Shown here piece by piece: positions 49,084 to 57,962 of a DNA stretch of 57,962 bases. Below the pieces are notes generated by a model. The model did no database searches. It saw only the letters and a list, made by a program, of their open reading frames with translations, and was not told the DNA's origin. The translations under genes were made by a program, and so were the position numbers. Each line of letters opens with the position of its first letter. The first letter of the stretch is position 1. Source of the DNA: Bacillus tuaregi (GTDB taxonomy: Bacteria > Bacillota > Bacilli > Bacillales > Cytobacillaceae); NCBI RefSeq assembly GCF_900104575.1, contig NZ_LT629719.1, positions 1 through 57,962 on the forward strand, given 5' to 3'.

Positions 49084-50211
49084 TTAATCCTCATAAATTT
49101 TTACAATATCACTTGCGATATTATTCCAACTAAATCTTTCTACTTGATTAACAGTATTATCACTATAACTTTTATAATTATTGATAACTGTTATTATCCC
49201 ATCAGCAATGTTATTTGGTTCATTAGGATTAATTCCTTCGCCTACGGGATATTCGTTAAACAGTCCATCAACACCTTGATTTTTTGTATATATAATTGGG
49301 AGCCCCTGTGATAGCGCCTCTACAAAAACTAATCCGAATGTTTCCTTAAATGAAGGCATTAAGAAAATATCAGAATTCCTATAGGTTTTTATCAATTCCT
49401 GCATATTTTGTCGACCTAGAAAAAATACCTGTTCCTTACATTTACATTTCTGAATATAATTATCTATTTTTTGTTTATACTTTTTGTGTTTCTTATATTC
49501 TATATCTCCTACTATTGTTAAATTACACTCAAACCCTTTTTCATTTAAAATTTCTATTGCCTTGATTGAATTTAATTGATTTTTATTAGCATTAATCCAC
49601 CCAACTTGCAGTATATTGTATTTTTCATGAGTAGGAATTGATTTCTTATTGATATTATTTAACCAAAAGTCATTGATTCCATTTGTCATAACTTCTGAAT
49701 TCTCTTCAATTTTATCTCTTATACTTTTATCGTTAATTAGCGACATCAAATTGTTTTTTAAAGCAAACGATACAAAAATAATTTTTTTAGCTTCAAGTAA
49801 AATATTAATGCCTGTTTTTCTCAACCATAATATTCTTTTATAAAAAGCCTCTATATCTGTATTTCTTACAGAAACAACATATTCTATGTTAAAATCCTTT
49901 TTTAGTTTATATGCAATAATACCATTTGAAAACAATGTGTGAGCATGAACTAATTCTAAATCATTTATGTTATTTATGTTGTTTAATAAAGATTTATATA
50001 CTTTATTTGATTTCCTAAAGAAGAAAAATCTATCTAGATTTTTATAACAAACTGAGTGGAATACCTCATATTCTGGGGTGCTACTAATATCTAAATGATT
50101 TTTAAATGGTACAAAAACAGTTTGATTAACACCAAGTTTATTCAATTTTGAAAACATAACAGAATATAAATTATTATCTCTATAATCATTACATATGTGT
50201 AGCACATTCAT
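49084..50211 (-). CDS. Glycosyltransferase family 4
   Basis: A 375-residue GT4 enzyme of very AT-rich DNA. HAHTLFSNGIIAYKL and VVSVRNTDIEAFYKR form the acceptor half. The donor half has LQVGWINANKNQLNSIKAIEIL, FFLGRQNMQELIKTYRNSDIFLMPSFKETFGLVFVEALSQGLPIIYT with the conserved Glu pair. Gaps of 295 and 244 bases on either side and few overlaps make this part of the cluster look loosely assembled. Confidence 0.88.
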   Translation of the reverse strand: MNVLHICNDYRDNNLYSVMFSKLNKLGVNQTVFVPFKNHLDISSTPEYEVFHSVCYKNLDRFFFFRKSNKVYKSLLNNINNINDLELVHAHTLFSNGIIAYKLKKDFNIEYVVSVRNTDIEAFYKRILWLRKTGINILLEAKKIIFVSFALKNNLMSLINDKSIRDKIEENSEVMTNGINDFWLNNINKKSIPTHEKYNILQVGWINANKNQLNSIKAIEILNEKGFECNLTIVGDIEYKKHKKYKQKIDNYIQKCKCKEQVFFLGRQNMQELIKTYRNSDIFLMPSFKETFGLVFVEALSQGLPIIYTKNQGVDGLFNEYPVGEGINPNEPNNIADGIITVINNYKSYSDNTVNQVERFSWNNIASDIVKIYED

Positions 50212-50455
50212 TTATATTAACACCTCAAATATACTTTAGATCCAAAGTGCAATGTATAGAAACATTTTATTTTCTTTAGATTTAAGTATAATAATACTGT
50301 TTTTGAAAAATCATCACTACCGAACACCTTCGATAGACAAAATGTAATGATGATCACTGACATTTATAGAACTTTCGGATACATATCTAGAAATTGTACT
50401 CAGAGGGTTGACTCTCTACAAGTTAGAAATATTAATATGTTCTAATGAAGATTCA
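50212..50455 (-). other. Gap between glycosyltransferase genes
   Basis: 244 AT-rich bases. One minus-strand frame stays open for about 32 codons (around 50300-50415, with SRYVSESS and SDHHYILSIEGVR) and ends in a stop; it has no start and no ribosome binding site and could be a decayed gene end. Otherwise nothing recognisable. Confidence 0.3.
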
Positions 50456-51691
50456 TTAATTATTTTCAAGAGCCTCATAATAAGTAGAAATAATATTATC
50501 TTGATATGATTGTACTGAAAAATCCTTATCAATAATATGGTTAGCCTGATCTATTCTATTTATTAATTTATCATAGTTTAATATAGCCTTTTTGATTGCA
50601 TCATTTAAACTCTCTATTGTATTTTCACTATATAAAAATCCTAATCCTAATTTAGAAATATTTTCTGATTGCGCTCCAATATTTAGACTAACAGGTATTA
50701 GTCTATATCTAACCCCTTCAAATAATACAAGTCCAAATGTCTCAGGTGATACTGATGGTAAGACTAAAACTTTAGATTCTACTAATAATTTTTCTAATTC
50801 TGGACGATCAAGGAACTTATTTGAAATAAAGACTTTTGACTCAATACCATTTTCTTTAATTTTTTTAAAATAATATTCTTTCTCCGGACCATCACCGAGA
50901 ATATTTAATTTTAGATTAGAAAGGTTATCATCTTTTATAATTTGAGCAAAAGAATCAATAAGCATATCAACATTTTTTTCTTTGCTAAATCTCCCAACAA
51001 ATGTGATTAAATTCCTTTTTGAGTCGTAATCACCAATGTTTGGCGCCATCTCAATTGGATTAGGTACAACTTTTATATTCTTAAATTTATGTCTTGACTT
51101 TATTAAAAGCTGTTGTAAGTACTCACTTGGAGTTACTATACAATCATATAATGAATAATTATTTGTTACTTTTTTTCTAATTATGAAATCGATATATCTA
51201 AATGTAGAAAATATATATCCTCGTTTATCACATTTATTTTTGATTACTCTACTTTCCTTACCAAATTTAATACAATCAGTACAAATACTTCCCTTTCCAT
51301 ATGAATAACAACTGTAAACAGGACAAGCTAACCCATATCCATGGGATGTAAAAACAACTTTAGCTTCCTTTTTATACTTCTTAATTGCAAACAAAATTCC
51401 CAAGCTTAAATTCGCACTTGCATGTATATGAATAATATCAACTTTATTTTTTTTCAAAAATTTAGCTAATCCAAAATAGTTCTTAGGAATAAAAAAGTAA
51501 GAAAGGATTTTTTTGATTGGATTTTTATAGTCACTTATCCTATTTAGATCTATGTCCGCAATACTTTCGTCATCAGAATGAAAAGCCTTAATTACTTTAA
51601 CATTAGAATCACTTATACTATTATTGACTCTAAAAACTGTCTGTATTCCCCCACCTTTTTCTGAATGTCCTATACTTAGAATTTTAATCAC
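50456..51691 (-). CDS. Glycosyltransferase family 4
   Basis: A 411-residue GT4 enzyme. The N-terminus IKILSIGHSEKGGGIQTVFRVNNSI, the IIHIHASANLS and VVFTSHGYGLACPV segments, and VTPSEYLQQLLIKS make up the acceptor half. FVGRFSKEKNVDMLIDSFAQII, ILGDGPEKEYYF and LVLPSVSPETFGLVLFEGVRYRLIPV make up the donor half. A cysteine-rich insertion (CPVYSCYSYGKGSICTDC) is unusual for the family and may bind a metal. The 165-base gap on its upstream side holds no gene. Confidence 0.88.
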   Translation of the reverse strand: MIKILSIGHSEKGGGIQTVFRVNNSISDSNVKVIKAFHSDDESIADIDLNRISDYKNPIKKILSYFFIPKNYFGLAKFLKKNKVDIIHIHASANLSLGILFAIKKYKKEAKVVFTSHGYGLACPVYSCYSYGKGSICTDCIKFGKESRVIKNKCDKRGYIFSTFRYIDFIIRKKVTNNYSLYDCIVTPSEYLQQLLIKSRHKFKNIKVVPNPIEMAPNIGDYDSKRNLITFVGRFSKEKNVDMLIDSFAQIIKDDNLSNLKLNILGDGPEKEYYFKKIKENGIESKVFISNKFLDRPELEKLLVESKVLVLPSVSPETFGLVLFEGVRYRLIPVSLNIGAQSENISKLGLGFLYSENTIESLNDAIKKAILNYDKLINRIDQANHIIDKDFSVQSYQDNIISTYYEALENN

Positions 51692-51856
51692 TTTATATGA
51701 ACCACCTTAGTATACATATTCTAGATTGATAATGTATGATTGGAAAAAACATCAACACTCGTTTAACTAAAAAAAACTCTTTTTTATTTAAAATTTCCAT
51801 AGCTCGAGACTAATTCAAGTACTTATTTACTAAGTCATTAGATATTTAAATGGTAC

Positions 51857-53176
51857 CTAAAGTCGCCAATAACTATATCCGCATTTTTCAATCATATCTT
51901 TATCTAAAATACTCTTAACATCAACAATGACTTTTTCCTCATTTGGAAACTCTCCAAAAAGACCGTCTAACTGCTCCACCTTCATATCCCTAAACATATC
52001 ATGAGCCACAGCAAATACTAGACAATCTGCATCATTTATCATATCTAGAGGAATTAAATCAACACCATACTCATGTTTTGCATCCACAGGGTCTGCATAT
52101 GGATCAACAATAATCGGATCAATATTATATTCATTGAGGCGTTTAATAATATCTTCTACTTTAGAATTACGTGTATCAGGGCAATTTTCCTTAAACGTGA
52201 TACCTAAAATTACAACCTTTGCCTGTTTGACTACTTTATTAGCAAGAATTAACTTCTTAATGATTGCATCAGCAACAAATTCACCCATTCCATCATTAAT
52301 CTTCCTTCCAGATAAAATTATTTGCGAGTGGTATCCAAGTTTCTCTGCTTCATATATAAAATAGTACGGGTCAACACCAATACAGTGCCCACCAACTAGT
52401 CCAGGATTAAATTTAAGCGCATTCCACTTCGTATTCATAGCGTTAACTACTTCTTGTGTATCAATACCCATACGATCAAAAACCATTGCAAGCTCATTCA
52501 TAAAAGCTATATTAATATCTCGTTGGCTATTTTCAACCACTTTAGCAGCCTCCGCTACTTTAATTGAACTCGCACGATGAACCCCAACTTCAATAACCAG
52601 TTCATAAATTTTTGCAATTTCTTCTAATGCTTCATTATCTGTGCCAGAAACAATCTTTATAATATTCTCTAATCGATGTACTTTATCACCGGGATTAATA
52701 CGTTCTGGAGAATATCCTACTTTAAAGTCAACACCACACTTTAAACCTGACTCTTTTTCAAGAATAGGAATACAAATGTCCTCAGTAACCCCAGGATAAA
52801 CCGTGGATTCATATACCACAATCGACCCTTTAGTAAGATTTCTTCCGATTGTTGCACTTACTCCTTCTATAGGGCGCAAATCTGGTGTCTTGTCCGCATT
52901 TATTGGTGTGGGAACCGCAACAATGTGAAACTTTGCCTCTTGAAGCTTAGTTTCATCAGTCGTAAATTCTACTGTAGTTTTAGCAATAGCTTCATCACCA
53001 ACTTCATTCGTAGGATCTATACCGTTTTTATACTGCCCAATTTTATGTGCATTTAAATCAAATCCGATAACGTTCACCTTCTTAGCAAAAGCAACAGCTA
53101 TTGGCATACCTACATAACCTAACCCAACTACTGAAATTTGTTCCTCTCTATTAACTACTTTTTTGTACAAGCTCAT
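51857..53176 (-). CDS. UDP-HexNAc 6-dehydrogenase (TviB/WbpO-like)
   Basis: A 439-residue nucleotide-sugar dehydrogenase that oxidises C6 of a UDP-sugar to the acid using two NAD. ISVVGLGYVGMPIAVAFA binds NAD, YESTVYPGVTEDICIPIL and GYSPERINPGDK hold active-site residues, and GGHCIGVDPYYFIYEAE carries the catalytic Cys. The variant around the Cys and the overall length fit the UDP-GlcNAc/GalNAc dehydrogenases TviB and WbpO better than UDP-glucose dehydrogenase. It overlaps the upstream glycosyltransferase gene by 26 bases. It gives the polymer an acidic sugar. Confidence 0.92.
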   Translation of the reverse strand: MSLYKKVVNREEQISVVGLGYVGMPIAVAFAKKVNVIGFDLNAHKIGQYKNGIDPTNEVGDEAIAKTTVEFTTDETKLQEAKFHIVAVPTPINADKTPDLRPIEGVSATIGRNLTKGSIVVYESTVYPGVTEDICIPILEKESGLKCGVDFKVGYSPERINPGDKVHRLENIIKIVSGTDNEALEEIAKIYELVIEVGVHRASSIKVAEAAKVVENSQRDINIAFMNELAMVFDRMGIDTQEVVNAMNTKWNALKFNPGLVGGHCIGVDPYYFIYEAEKLGYHSQIILSGRKINDGMGEFVADAIIKKLILANKVVKQAKVVILGITFKENCPDTRNSKVEDIIKRLNEYNIDPIIVDPYADPVDAKHEYGVDLIPLDMINDADCLVFAVAHDMFRDMKVEQLDGLFGEFPNEEKVIVDVKSILDKDMIEKCGYSYWRL

Positions 53177-54443
53177 TTAATTGTTCCTCACTTTCATCCA
53201 TATTCTCAACAATTTCAATCAATTTGTCTGTTAATCTATTAAAATCAAAAAGATAGGCAGTTTCGCGCGCATTTTTCCCCATCAAAATATTATTTCTTTC
53301 ATCACTACTTGCTGTAATTATAGCCTTAGCAATCTCTTCTGCATTTTGCACAGGAGCACTAATTCCACAATTATATTTTTCACAAATACTAAAACCAGTT
53401 GTATATGTTTGAACAATACATTTCCCAGCCGCTAAGTATTCAAAAAACTTATTTTGACTTTGGCCATACTTATCAAGAGAAGTGCTTGAATTGTGAAGTA
53501 TATTTATATACGATTTTTTAAGTATGGATGGCACATACTTTTTTTCAACCCGACCTTTAAAGATGACATTATTAATTTTCTCCTCATTACAGCGTGTTTT
53601 AAGCATCTCACTTTCATCTCCAGATCCATATATCAAGAACCTGATATCTTTTCTACCCTGGTTTTGAATTAGTTTTGCAGCATCCAACAGCATTCCAATA
53701 TTATTAACTTTTCTAATAGAACCAGCATAAACAATATTTTTAAAATCTTTATTATCTAAATCCGGATCATGTATCTTGTATTCTTCACTATTTTGATCAA
53801 ACGCATCAATAACTACTCCATTACTTATATGCTTGATTTTTTCTAAATCAATTTGTTTATCCCATCTTTGATCCATAATATACTTTCTGCCTCCTTCCCA
53901 TGTCATAATGACAGAGTCGGCATTTTTATATATCCACTTTTCACCTAGATATAATACTTTTGCAATAATACTGTTCCTTTTTAAAGCACCATAAGCAACA
54001 ATGCTCTCAGGCCATAAATCCCTCACTTCACATATGCATGGTATCTTAAATTTTTTTGCTATCTTTATTCCTGCAATCAAGGTCAGAGGGTGAACACTTG
54101 AGGCTAAAATTACATCAGGTTTACCATGAACACTTGCATATTTCTTAGAAACCAAAAATAAATTCTTATAAAATGCAATCATGTTCTTAATTCTTTGTTT
54201 TCCGTTTCCTTTATAAAATGGTGTTTTTACAAAAACAAATGGAATGCCATTAACCTTTTTTGATATATATTTAAAATTACCAGTATCCATAGTCTCATTG
54301 GAATTATGAATAGTAGACGCGCAAAATATAGTAGGGTTATACCCTTTTTTATTTAAATTCTCAGCAAACCAAAAGTGTCTGCCGGCTTGATCATTAAACA
54401 TATTGGTGGCATAATGATTCCAAATCCAAACATTCCTTTTCAT
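53151..54443 (-). CDS. Glycosyltransferase family 4 (WbuB-like)
   Basis: A 430-residue GT4 enzyme. The ATG at 54443 follows GAGGAGAG; the open frame starts six codons earlier. KRNVWIWNHYATNMFNDQAGRHFWFAENLNKKGY is the typical beginning of WbuB/L-fucosamine-transferase-like enzymes, and PDVILASSVHPLTLIAGIKIAKKFKIPCICEVRDLWPESIVAYG is nearly diagnostic for that group. The donor region has VYAGSIRKVNNIGMLLDAAKLI, FKGRVEKKYVPSIL and QNKFFEYLAAGK. The group often transfers L-FucNAc-type amino sugars, which fits the sugar made by this cluster. Confidence 0.9.
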   Translation of the reverse strand: MKRNVWIWNHYATNMFNDQAGRHFWFAENLNKKGYNPTIFCASTIHNSNETMDTGNFKYISKKVNGIPFVFVKTPFYKGNGKQRIKNMIAFYKNLFLVSKKYASVHGKPDVILASSVHPLTLIAGIKIAKKFKIPCICEVRDLWPESIVAYGALKRNSIIAKVLYLGEKWIYKNADSVIMTWEGGRKYIMDQRWDKQIDLEKIKHISNGVVIDAFDQNSEEYKIHDPDLDNKDFKNIVYAGSIRKVNNIGMLLDAAKLIQNQGRKDIRFLIYGSGDESEMLKTRCNEEKINNVIFKGRVEKKYVPSILKKSYINILHNSSTSLDKYGQSQNKFFEYLAAGKCIVQTYTTGFSICEKYNCGISAPVQNAEEIAKAIITASSDERNNILMGKNARETAYLFDFNRLTDKLIEIVENMDESEEQLNELVQKSS

Positions 54444-54496
54444 ACTTTGTACTCTCCTCAATAATACCTTTTTAGTACTAGTACTCTTTATCTTAA

Positions 54497-55600
54497 TTAT
54501 CCCCTATATAGAGGGAAAAACGATGTAGATTCATCAAAATCAGTTTCTGCACTTCTGAGCTCAACTAAATCTCGATATTTTTCTTCATTAATTATCTTAG
54601 TACCAATTGAAAAAGTAGTATCTGAATTTTTATTAAATACTTTTTTAAATTTATAAAGGCTATCCTCTTTACTACTAAGCCCACCACCTAAATGGAAGGT
54701 TTTATATCCGTTCTCACTACCCCAGCAAGCTGCTTCATATAATAATAAGTTTGTCGGGGCCAAATGCTGATAATTTCTATCTGATGCTGATAAATGATAA
54801 TGTATCTGCTGATTAGAGAACAATATAATGGACATTGCAATGACTCTCCCTTCATACAGGGCATAAAATACCATTGAATTATATTTTAAGTCGTTGAGGA
54901 CACTTTCATAAAAGTCTTTATTAAAGTAGTAATAGTCCTTTGCATTATCTTTATCCATAGTTGCATTATATAAATCTATAAATTCTTCAAATAACTTACT
55001 ATCTCTTCCCCAGTATATTGAAACTCCCGACTTTATTGCTTTCCTAATTACATTTCTATTTTTACTAGTAATTCCACTCCATATCTGTGCCTTGGAACTT
55101 AATTCTACTGTTATAGTTCTTCCAAGTTTAGTTATGTCATATAATTCTTCCATTACTTCACTATTGTTAAGAACTGGATGAAACCGGACGAATTCACTAA
55201 TAATTCCTTTTTCCCGACATTTAAGGATATACTCCTCATTTAATTTTAGTAGATTGTCTTGGGTTACTTTACCTTCAATTAAGAATCCTCCATATCCATA
55301 TGGGGTTGTAATATCATAATATGTGTTTTCAGGTAATTTATCTGAAAATCTTACATCACTTGCTATATCCCGTATCATCACTACATTAATAGCTTTAAAA
55401 TCCTTGCCTTCATAATAAAAAAGTGCTGGTTCACCGTCACCATGGATTGCAAATGCCTTGGTATATCCAGACAGATAATAAACATCATAATCCTTAAAGC
55501 TTTTAACTATCTCGTCCCATTTTTCATCTTCGCTCGTAGTTATTACCGATAGATTTCCTTCAGGTATTACTGATACATTACTCTCAGTTGCTACTGGCAC
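54497..55600 (-). CDS. FemAB-like GNAT transferase
   Basis: A 367-residue double-GNAT protein of the FemAB/Acetyltransf_6 type. Residues 140-310 hold WSGITSKNRNVIRKAIKSGV, YNATMDKDNAKDYYYF, VFYALYEGRVIAMSIILF, and HYHLSASDRNYQHLAPTNLLLYEAACWGSENGYKTFHLGGG, the conserved core. Related enzymes add amino acids to peptidoglycan or acyl groups to exopolysaccharide sugars. In a capsule cluster an amino-acyl decoration of a sugar amine is the likely job. The substrate cannot be read from sequence. Confidence 0.82.
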   Translation of the reverse strand: MPVATESNVSVIPEGNLSVITTSEDEKWDEIVKSFKDYDVYYLSGYTKAFAIHGDGEPALFYYEGKDFKAINVVMIRDIASDVRFSDKLPENTYYDITTPYGYGGFLIEGKVTQDNLLKLNEEYILKCREKGIISEFVRFHPVLNNSEVMEELYDITKLGRTITVELSSKAQIWSGITSKNRNVIRKAIKSGVSIYWGRDSKLFEEFIDLYNATMDKDNAKDYYYFNKDFYESVLNDLKYNSMVFYALYEGRVIAMSIILFSNQQIHYHLSASDRNYQHLAPTNLLLYEAACWGSENGYKTFHLGGGLSSKEDSLYKFKKVFNKNSDTTFSIGTKIINEEKYRDLVELRSAETDFDESTSFFPLYRG

Positions 55601-55612
55601 ATTTCTTCCCTC

Positions 55613-56071
55613 CTACAATATCTTCTTCATGTACCGTCTTTCTGTGATATAGCCAATAGAATCATACATATTAATCGCTTGTAGATTTGTTTCCGACACA
55701 AATAAATCAATAATTTTAATATCATACTGCCTGGCAACTCTCTCTGCCTCTTTCATCAATTGGCTTCCAACCTTTTTTCCTCTAAATCGTTCGTCTACAA
55801 TAATTTGATTAATATGGAGACGCATTTCTCCAAAATAGTTATGTTTATATAGCCATAAAAAACCAGCTAATATTTCTCCTTCATATGCCCCTATCAATAT
55901 CGCATTTTGTTGATTGATATAATCAGGAATTAGATTAATTTTTTCAGTACATAAACTAGTACTCTGTTCTTTAGAAATATTTAAATTTGTAACGTATGTT
56001 TCAATTAATAATTCTAAAATGGTAACCTTGTCGGCTTGAAAGTCATCTATTTTTAATTCTTTAATTATCAA
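55613..56071 (-). CDS. GNAT N-acetyltransferase
   Basis: A 152-residue GNAT protein. The core is GAYEGEILAGFLWLYKHNYFGEMRLHINQIIVDERFRGKKVGSQLMKEAERVARQYDIKIIDLFVSETNLQAINMYDSIGYI, with the acetyl-CoA loop RFRGKKVGSQL. It overlaps the sugar transferase gene by 11 bases. Between an aminotransferase and glycosyltransferases it may acetylate the amino sugar made by the aminotransferase. It is not of the hexapeptide PglD/EpsM type that usually does this. Confidence 0.85.
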   Translation of the reverse strand: MIIKELKIDDFQADKVTILELLIETYVTNLNISKEQSTSLCTEKINLIPDYINQQNAILIGAYEGEILAGFLWLYKHNYFGEMRLHINQIIVDERFRGKKVGSQLMKEAERVARQYDIKIIDLFVSETNLQAINMYDSIGYITERRYMKKIL

Positions 56072-56705
56072 AGAGTGATCTCCTTTCTACATCTAAATCT
56101 TTTAAAGGGGCTTGGTCAACAACAGTAACACCTTCTCGTTTAAAGGCTTTGAATATCGTTTTTAAGATAATTTTTAAGTCTAAAAGAAAAGTTATATTAT
56201 CCACATATTCGACATCTGTTGCTAGTCTACTATCCCACTTGAGGTTATTCCTTCCGTTTATCTGTGCTAAGCCCGAAAGTCCTGGTCGAACAGAGTGTCG
56301 TAGCCTTTCAGTTTCAGTATAATAGGGCAAATATCTCCCTAATAACGGTCTTGGACCGATAATAGACATATCCCCTTTAAGAATATTAAATAATTCAGGC
56401 AGTTCATCCAATGAAGTAGAACGCAATAATTTTCCAAACCTCGTCAATCTAACACTATCAGGAAGTAGAGTACCATTCTTATCTCTTTCATCTGTCATCG
56501 TCCTAAACTTATACATCATGAATATTTCTTCATTAAGGCCAGGTCGCTCCTGTTTAAATAAAACTGGACTGCCTAGTTTCGTTCTCACAAGTACAGCAAC
56601 TACTAGTATTACTGGACTAAGAACAATAATGGCAATTAATGATAGTATGAAGTCCATCGGTCTTTTTATAAATCTTCTATAAATACCACCTTTGGAATTT
56701 TTCAT
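56061..56705 (-). CDS. Initiating sugar-phosphate transferase (PglC/EpsL-like)
   Basis: A 214-residue polyprenol-phosphate sugar-1-phosphate transferase that starts the lipid-linked repeat unit. One N-terminal membrane helix (PMDFILSLIAIIVLSPVILVVAVLV) precedes the catalytic region: KQERPGLNEEIFMMYKFRTMTDERDKNGTLLPDSVRLTRFGKLLRSTSLDELPELFNILKGDMSIIGPRPLL with the Asp-Glu pair. It lacks the multi-helix N-terminus of WbaP. The start overlaps the aminotransferase stop by one base. It probably uses a UDP-linked diamino or amino sugar. Confidence 0.94.
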   Translation of the reverse strand: MKNSKGGIYRRFIKRPMDFILSLIAIIVLSPVILVVAVLVRTKLGSPVLFKQERPGLNEEIFMMYKFRTMTDERDKNGTLLPDSVRLTRFGKLLRSTSLDELPELFNILKGDMSIIGPRPLLGRYLPYYTETERLRHSVRPGLSGLAQINGRNNLKWDSRLATDVEYVDNITFLLDLKIILKTIFKAFKREGVTVVDQAPLKDLDVERRSLFDN

Positions 56706-57835
56706 TACTTAAACCACAACCCTTTGATATTCTCCACAACTCTTTCTAAGTCCTCATCCGTCATCTTCGTATCAGACGGCAAACAAACCCCATTCTCAAA
56801 CAACTTTTCCGATATACCTTCACCCACAAAATCATACTTTTCAAAGAACGGTTGCAGATGCATCGGTTTCCAAACCGGCCTTGACTCAATATTCTCTGCT
56901 TCCAATGCATTAAATACATCAATTGGTCGTACTTTACCAGTCAACGTAATCGAACTTAGCCAGTAATTCGGTTCATCCCATTCATTACTAGGCATGAATT
57001 CAACACCTTCAAGTCCACCAAGCTCTCTTTTATAAAACTCAAAAATGTAGTTCTTTTTGGCAACTCTTTGATCTAACACTTTAAGCTGCCCTCTACCAAT
57101 CCCAGCAACAACATTACTCATCCGGTAATTAAATCCTAATTCACTATGTTGATAATGCCTTGCTTGATCTCGGGATTGAGTGGCCCAAAATCTTGCCTTA
57201 GCAATTCCCTCTTCATTATTAGAAACAAGCATACCACCCCCGGAAGTTGTGATAATCTTGTTTCCATTAAAAGAGAAGATGCCATAGTCACCGAAAGTTC
57301 CAGTATGCTTACCTTTATAGTAAGTACCTAGAGACTCAGCAGCATCTTCAATAACCGCTACGTTATGCTTCTTACAAATCTCCATAATTTTGTCCATATC
57401 TGCTGACAAACCATATAGATGAACGACCAGTACCGCCTTTACTTCTGGATACTTTTCAAAAGCTTCTTCTAATGCTTTTGGGCTCATATTCCAAGTTTCA
57501 TAATCACTATCTATAAAAACAGGAACTGCATTTTGATAGATGATTGGATTTGCAGTAGCAGAGAAAGTAAGTGTCGGACAGAAAACAACATCCCCTTCTC
57601 CAACTCCTGCTGCTTTAAGAGCTAAGTGAATTGCAGCTGTTCCTGAAGACAGTGCAGCAGCAGACCTTGAGCCAACCTTCTCAGCTAATTCTCTTTCAAA
57701 TCCATTTACATTTTCACCAAGGGGTGCAATCCAGTTTGTATCAAAAGCTTCCTTAACATATTGCATTTCATAACCTTCATCACTCATATGTGGTGAAGAG
57801 AGGAATATTCTTTCTTTCACTTTTGTCGACTCCAT
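56705..57835 (-). CDS. DegT/DnrJ/EryC1-family aminotransferase (EpsN/PglE-like)
   Basis: A 376-residue PLP-dependent sugar aminotransferase. Asp164 in VIEDAAESLG and the PLP lysine Lys193 in FSFNGNKIITTSGGG are in place, with SSGTAAIHLALKAAGVGEGD near the N-terminus. The opening IFLSSPHMSDEGYEMQYVKEAFDTNWIAPLGENV is typical of EpsN and PglE, which make UDP-4-amino sugars on the way to bacillosamine. The matching 4,6-dehydratase would be upstream, outside the window. The 127 bases to the window end hold no gene. Confidence 0.92.
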   Translation of the reverse strand: MESTKVKERIFLSSPHMSDEGYEMQYVKEAFDTNWIAPLGENVNGFERELAEKVGSRSAAALSSGTAAIHLALKAAGVGEGDVVFCPTLTFSATANPIIYQNAVPVFIDSDYETWNMSPKALEEAFEKYPEVKAVLVVHLYGLSADMDKIMEICKKHNVAVIEDAAESLGTYYKGKHTGTFGDYGIFSFNGNKIITTSGGGMLVSNNEEGIAKARFWATQSRDQARHYQHSELGFNYRMSNVVAGIGRGQLKVLDQRVAKKNYIFEFYKRELGGLEGVEFMPSNEWDEPNYWLSSITLTGKVRPIDVFNALEAENIESRPVWKPMHLQPFFEKYDFVGEGISEKLFENGVCLPSDTKMTDEDLERVVENIKGLWFK

Positions 57836-57962
57836 CTTCTAGACTTCCTTCCCATGTTAAGTTATTATTTTAGTAGATTAGGACTTAATTAGAATCTGTT
57901 ATTCTTCAATTCCAATCAACTACTAAACCACTAAATCTTATCTATATTTGATAGCCACCTCG

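Noticed and set aside
1-57962. tRNA or rRNA genes and a tRNA-based attachment site
   Set aside because: No cloverleaf or rRNA-like sequence was recognised, and the serine recombinases do not need a tRNA target.

Overview
The window looks like a chromosome segment from a low-GC Gram-positive bacterium, most likely a Bacillaceae member. The evidence is strong AGGAGG-type ribosome binding sites, TTG/GTG starts, a LexA box of the Bacillus type (GAAC-N4-GTTC), and phage and capsule genes of Bacillus type. Almost everything is read from the minus strand, so genes are best followed from high to low coordinates. No tRNA, rRNA, CRISPR array or insertion sequence was recognised.

Region 1 (57835 to 40470) is a surface-polysaccharide cluster of visibly AT-rich DNA. 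In transcription order it encodes a PLP aminotransferase, a small initiating sugar-phosphate transferase, a GNAT acetyltransferase, a FemAB-like transferase, glycosyltransferases, a UDP-HexNAc 6-dehydrogenase, a Wzy-like polymerase, a three-enzyme UDP-GlcNAc route to an L-amino sugar, and a Wzx-like flippase. The short RmlD-like reductase (no cupin domain) argues for UDP-N-acetyl-L-quinovosamine rather than L-fucosamine.

Region 2 (about 40373 to 9583) is an apparently intact HK97-type siphovirus prophage. A rightward repressor gene (39693-40373) faces a leftward lytic promoter, with paired operators and a LexA box between them. Leftward come early regulators, a replication module (DUF2800 nuclease-like protein, DUF2815 ssDNA-binding-like protein, family A DNA polymerase, VapE-type helicase, VRR-NUC, SNF2 helicase) with a candidate origin, then HNH nuclease, ParB-methyltransferase fusion, terminase, portal, protease, capsid, connector, tail (with a -1 frameshift chaperone), tape measure, tail tip, fibre, holin and amidase. 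The repressor has no S24 autoprotease domain, so SOS control may run through host LexA directly.

Region 3 (9356 to 2336) lies downstream of lysis and holds three adjacent large serine recombinase genes with four catalytic cores, because the last gene is an in-frame tandem fusion of two full recombinases. Its ribosome binding site lies in the closing stem of a compact three-way-junction RNA (5968-6060). The operon promoter belongs to a family of three matching promoter-like elements; the other two start phage accessory units at 24605 and 25856. The triplet is the likely integration/excision machinery.

Region 4 (2138 to 199) carries two accessory genes: a four-helix membrane protein and a protein with a HEPN-type RNase motif. 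They are candidate defence cargo, each with its own terminator. The attachment sites could not be fixed from sequence alone. The left prophage boundary lies somewhere at or left of position 2335, and the right one between the repressor stop and the flippase gene.
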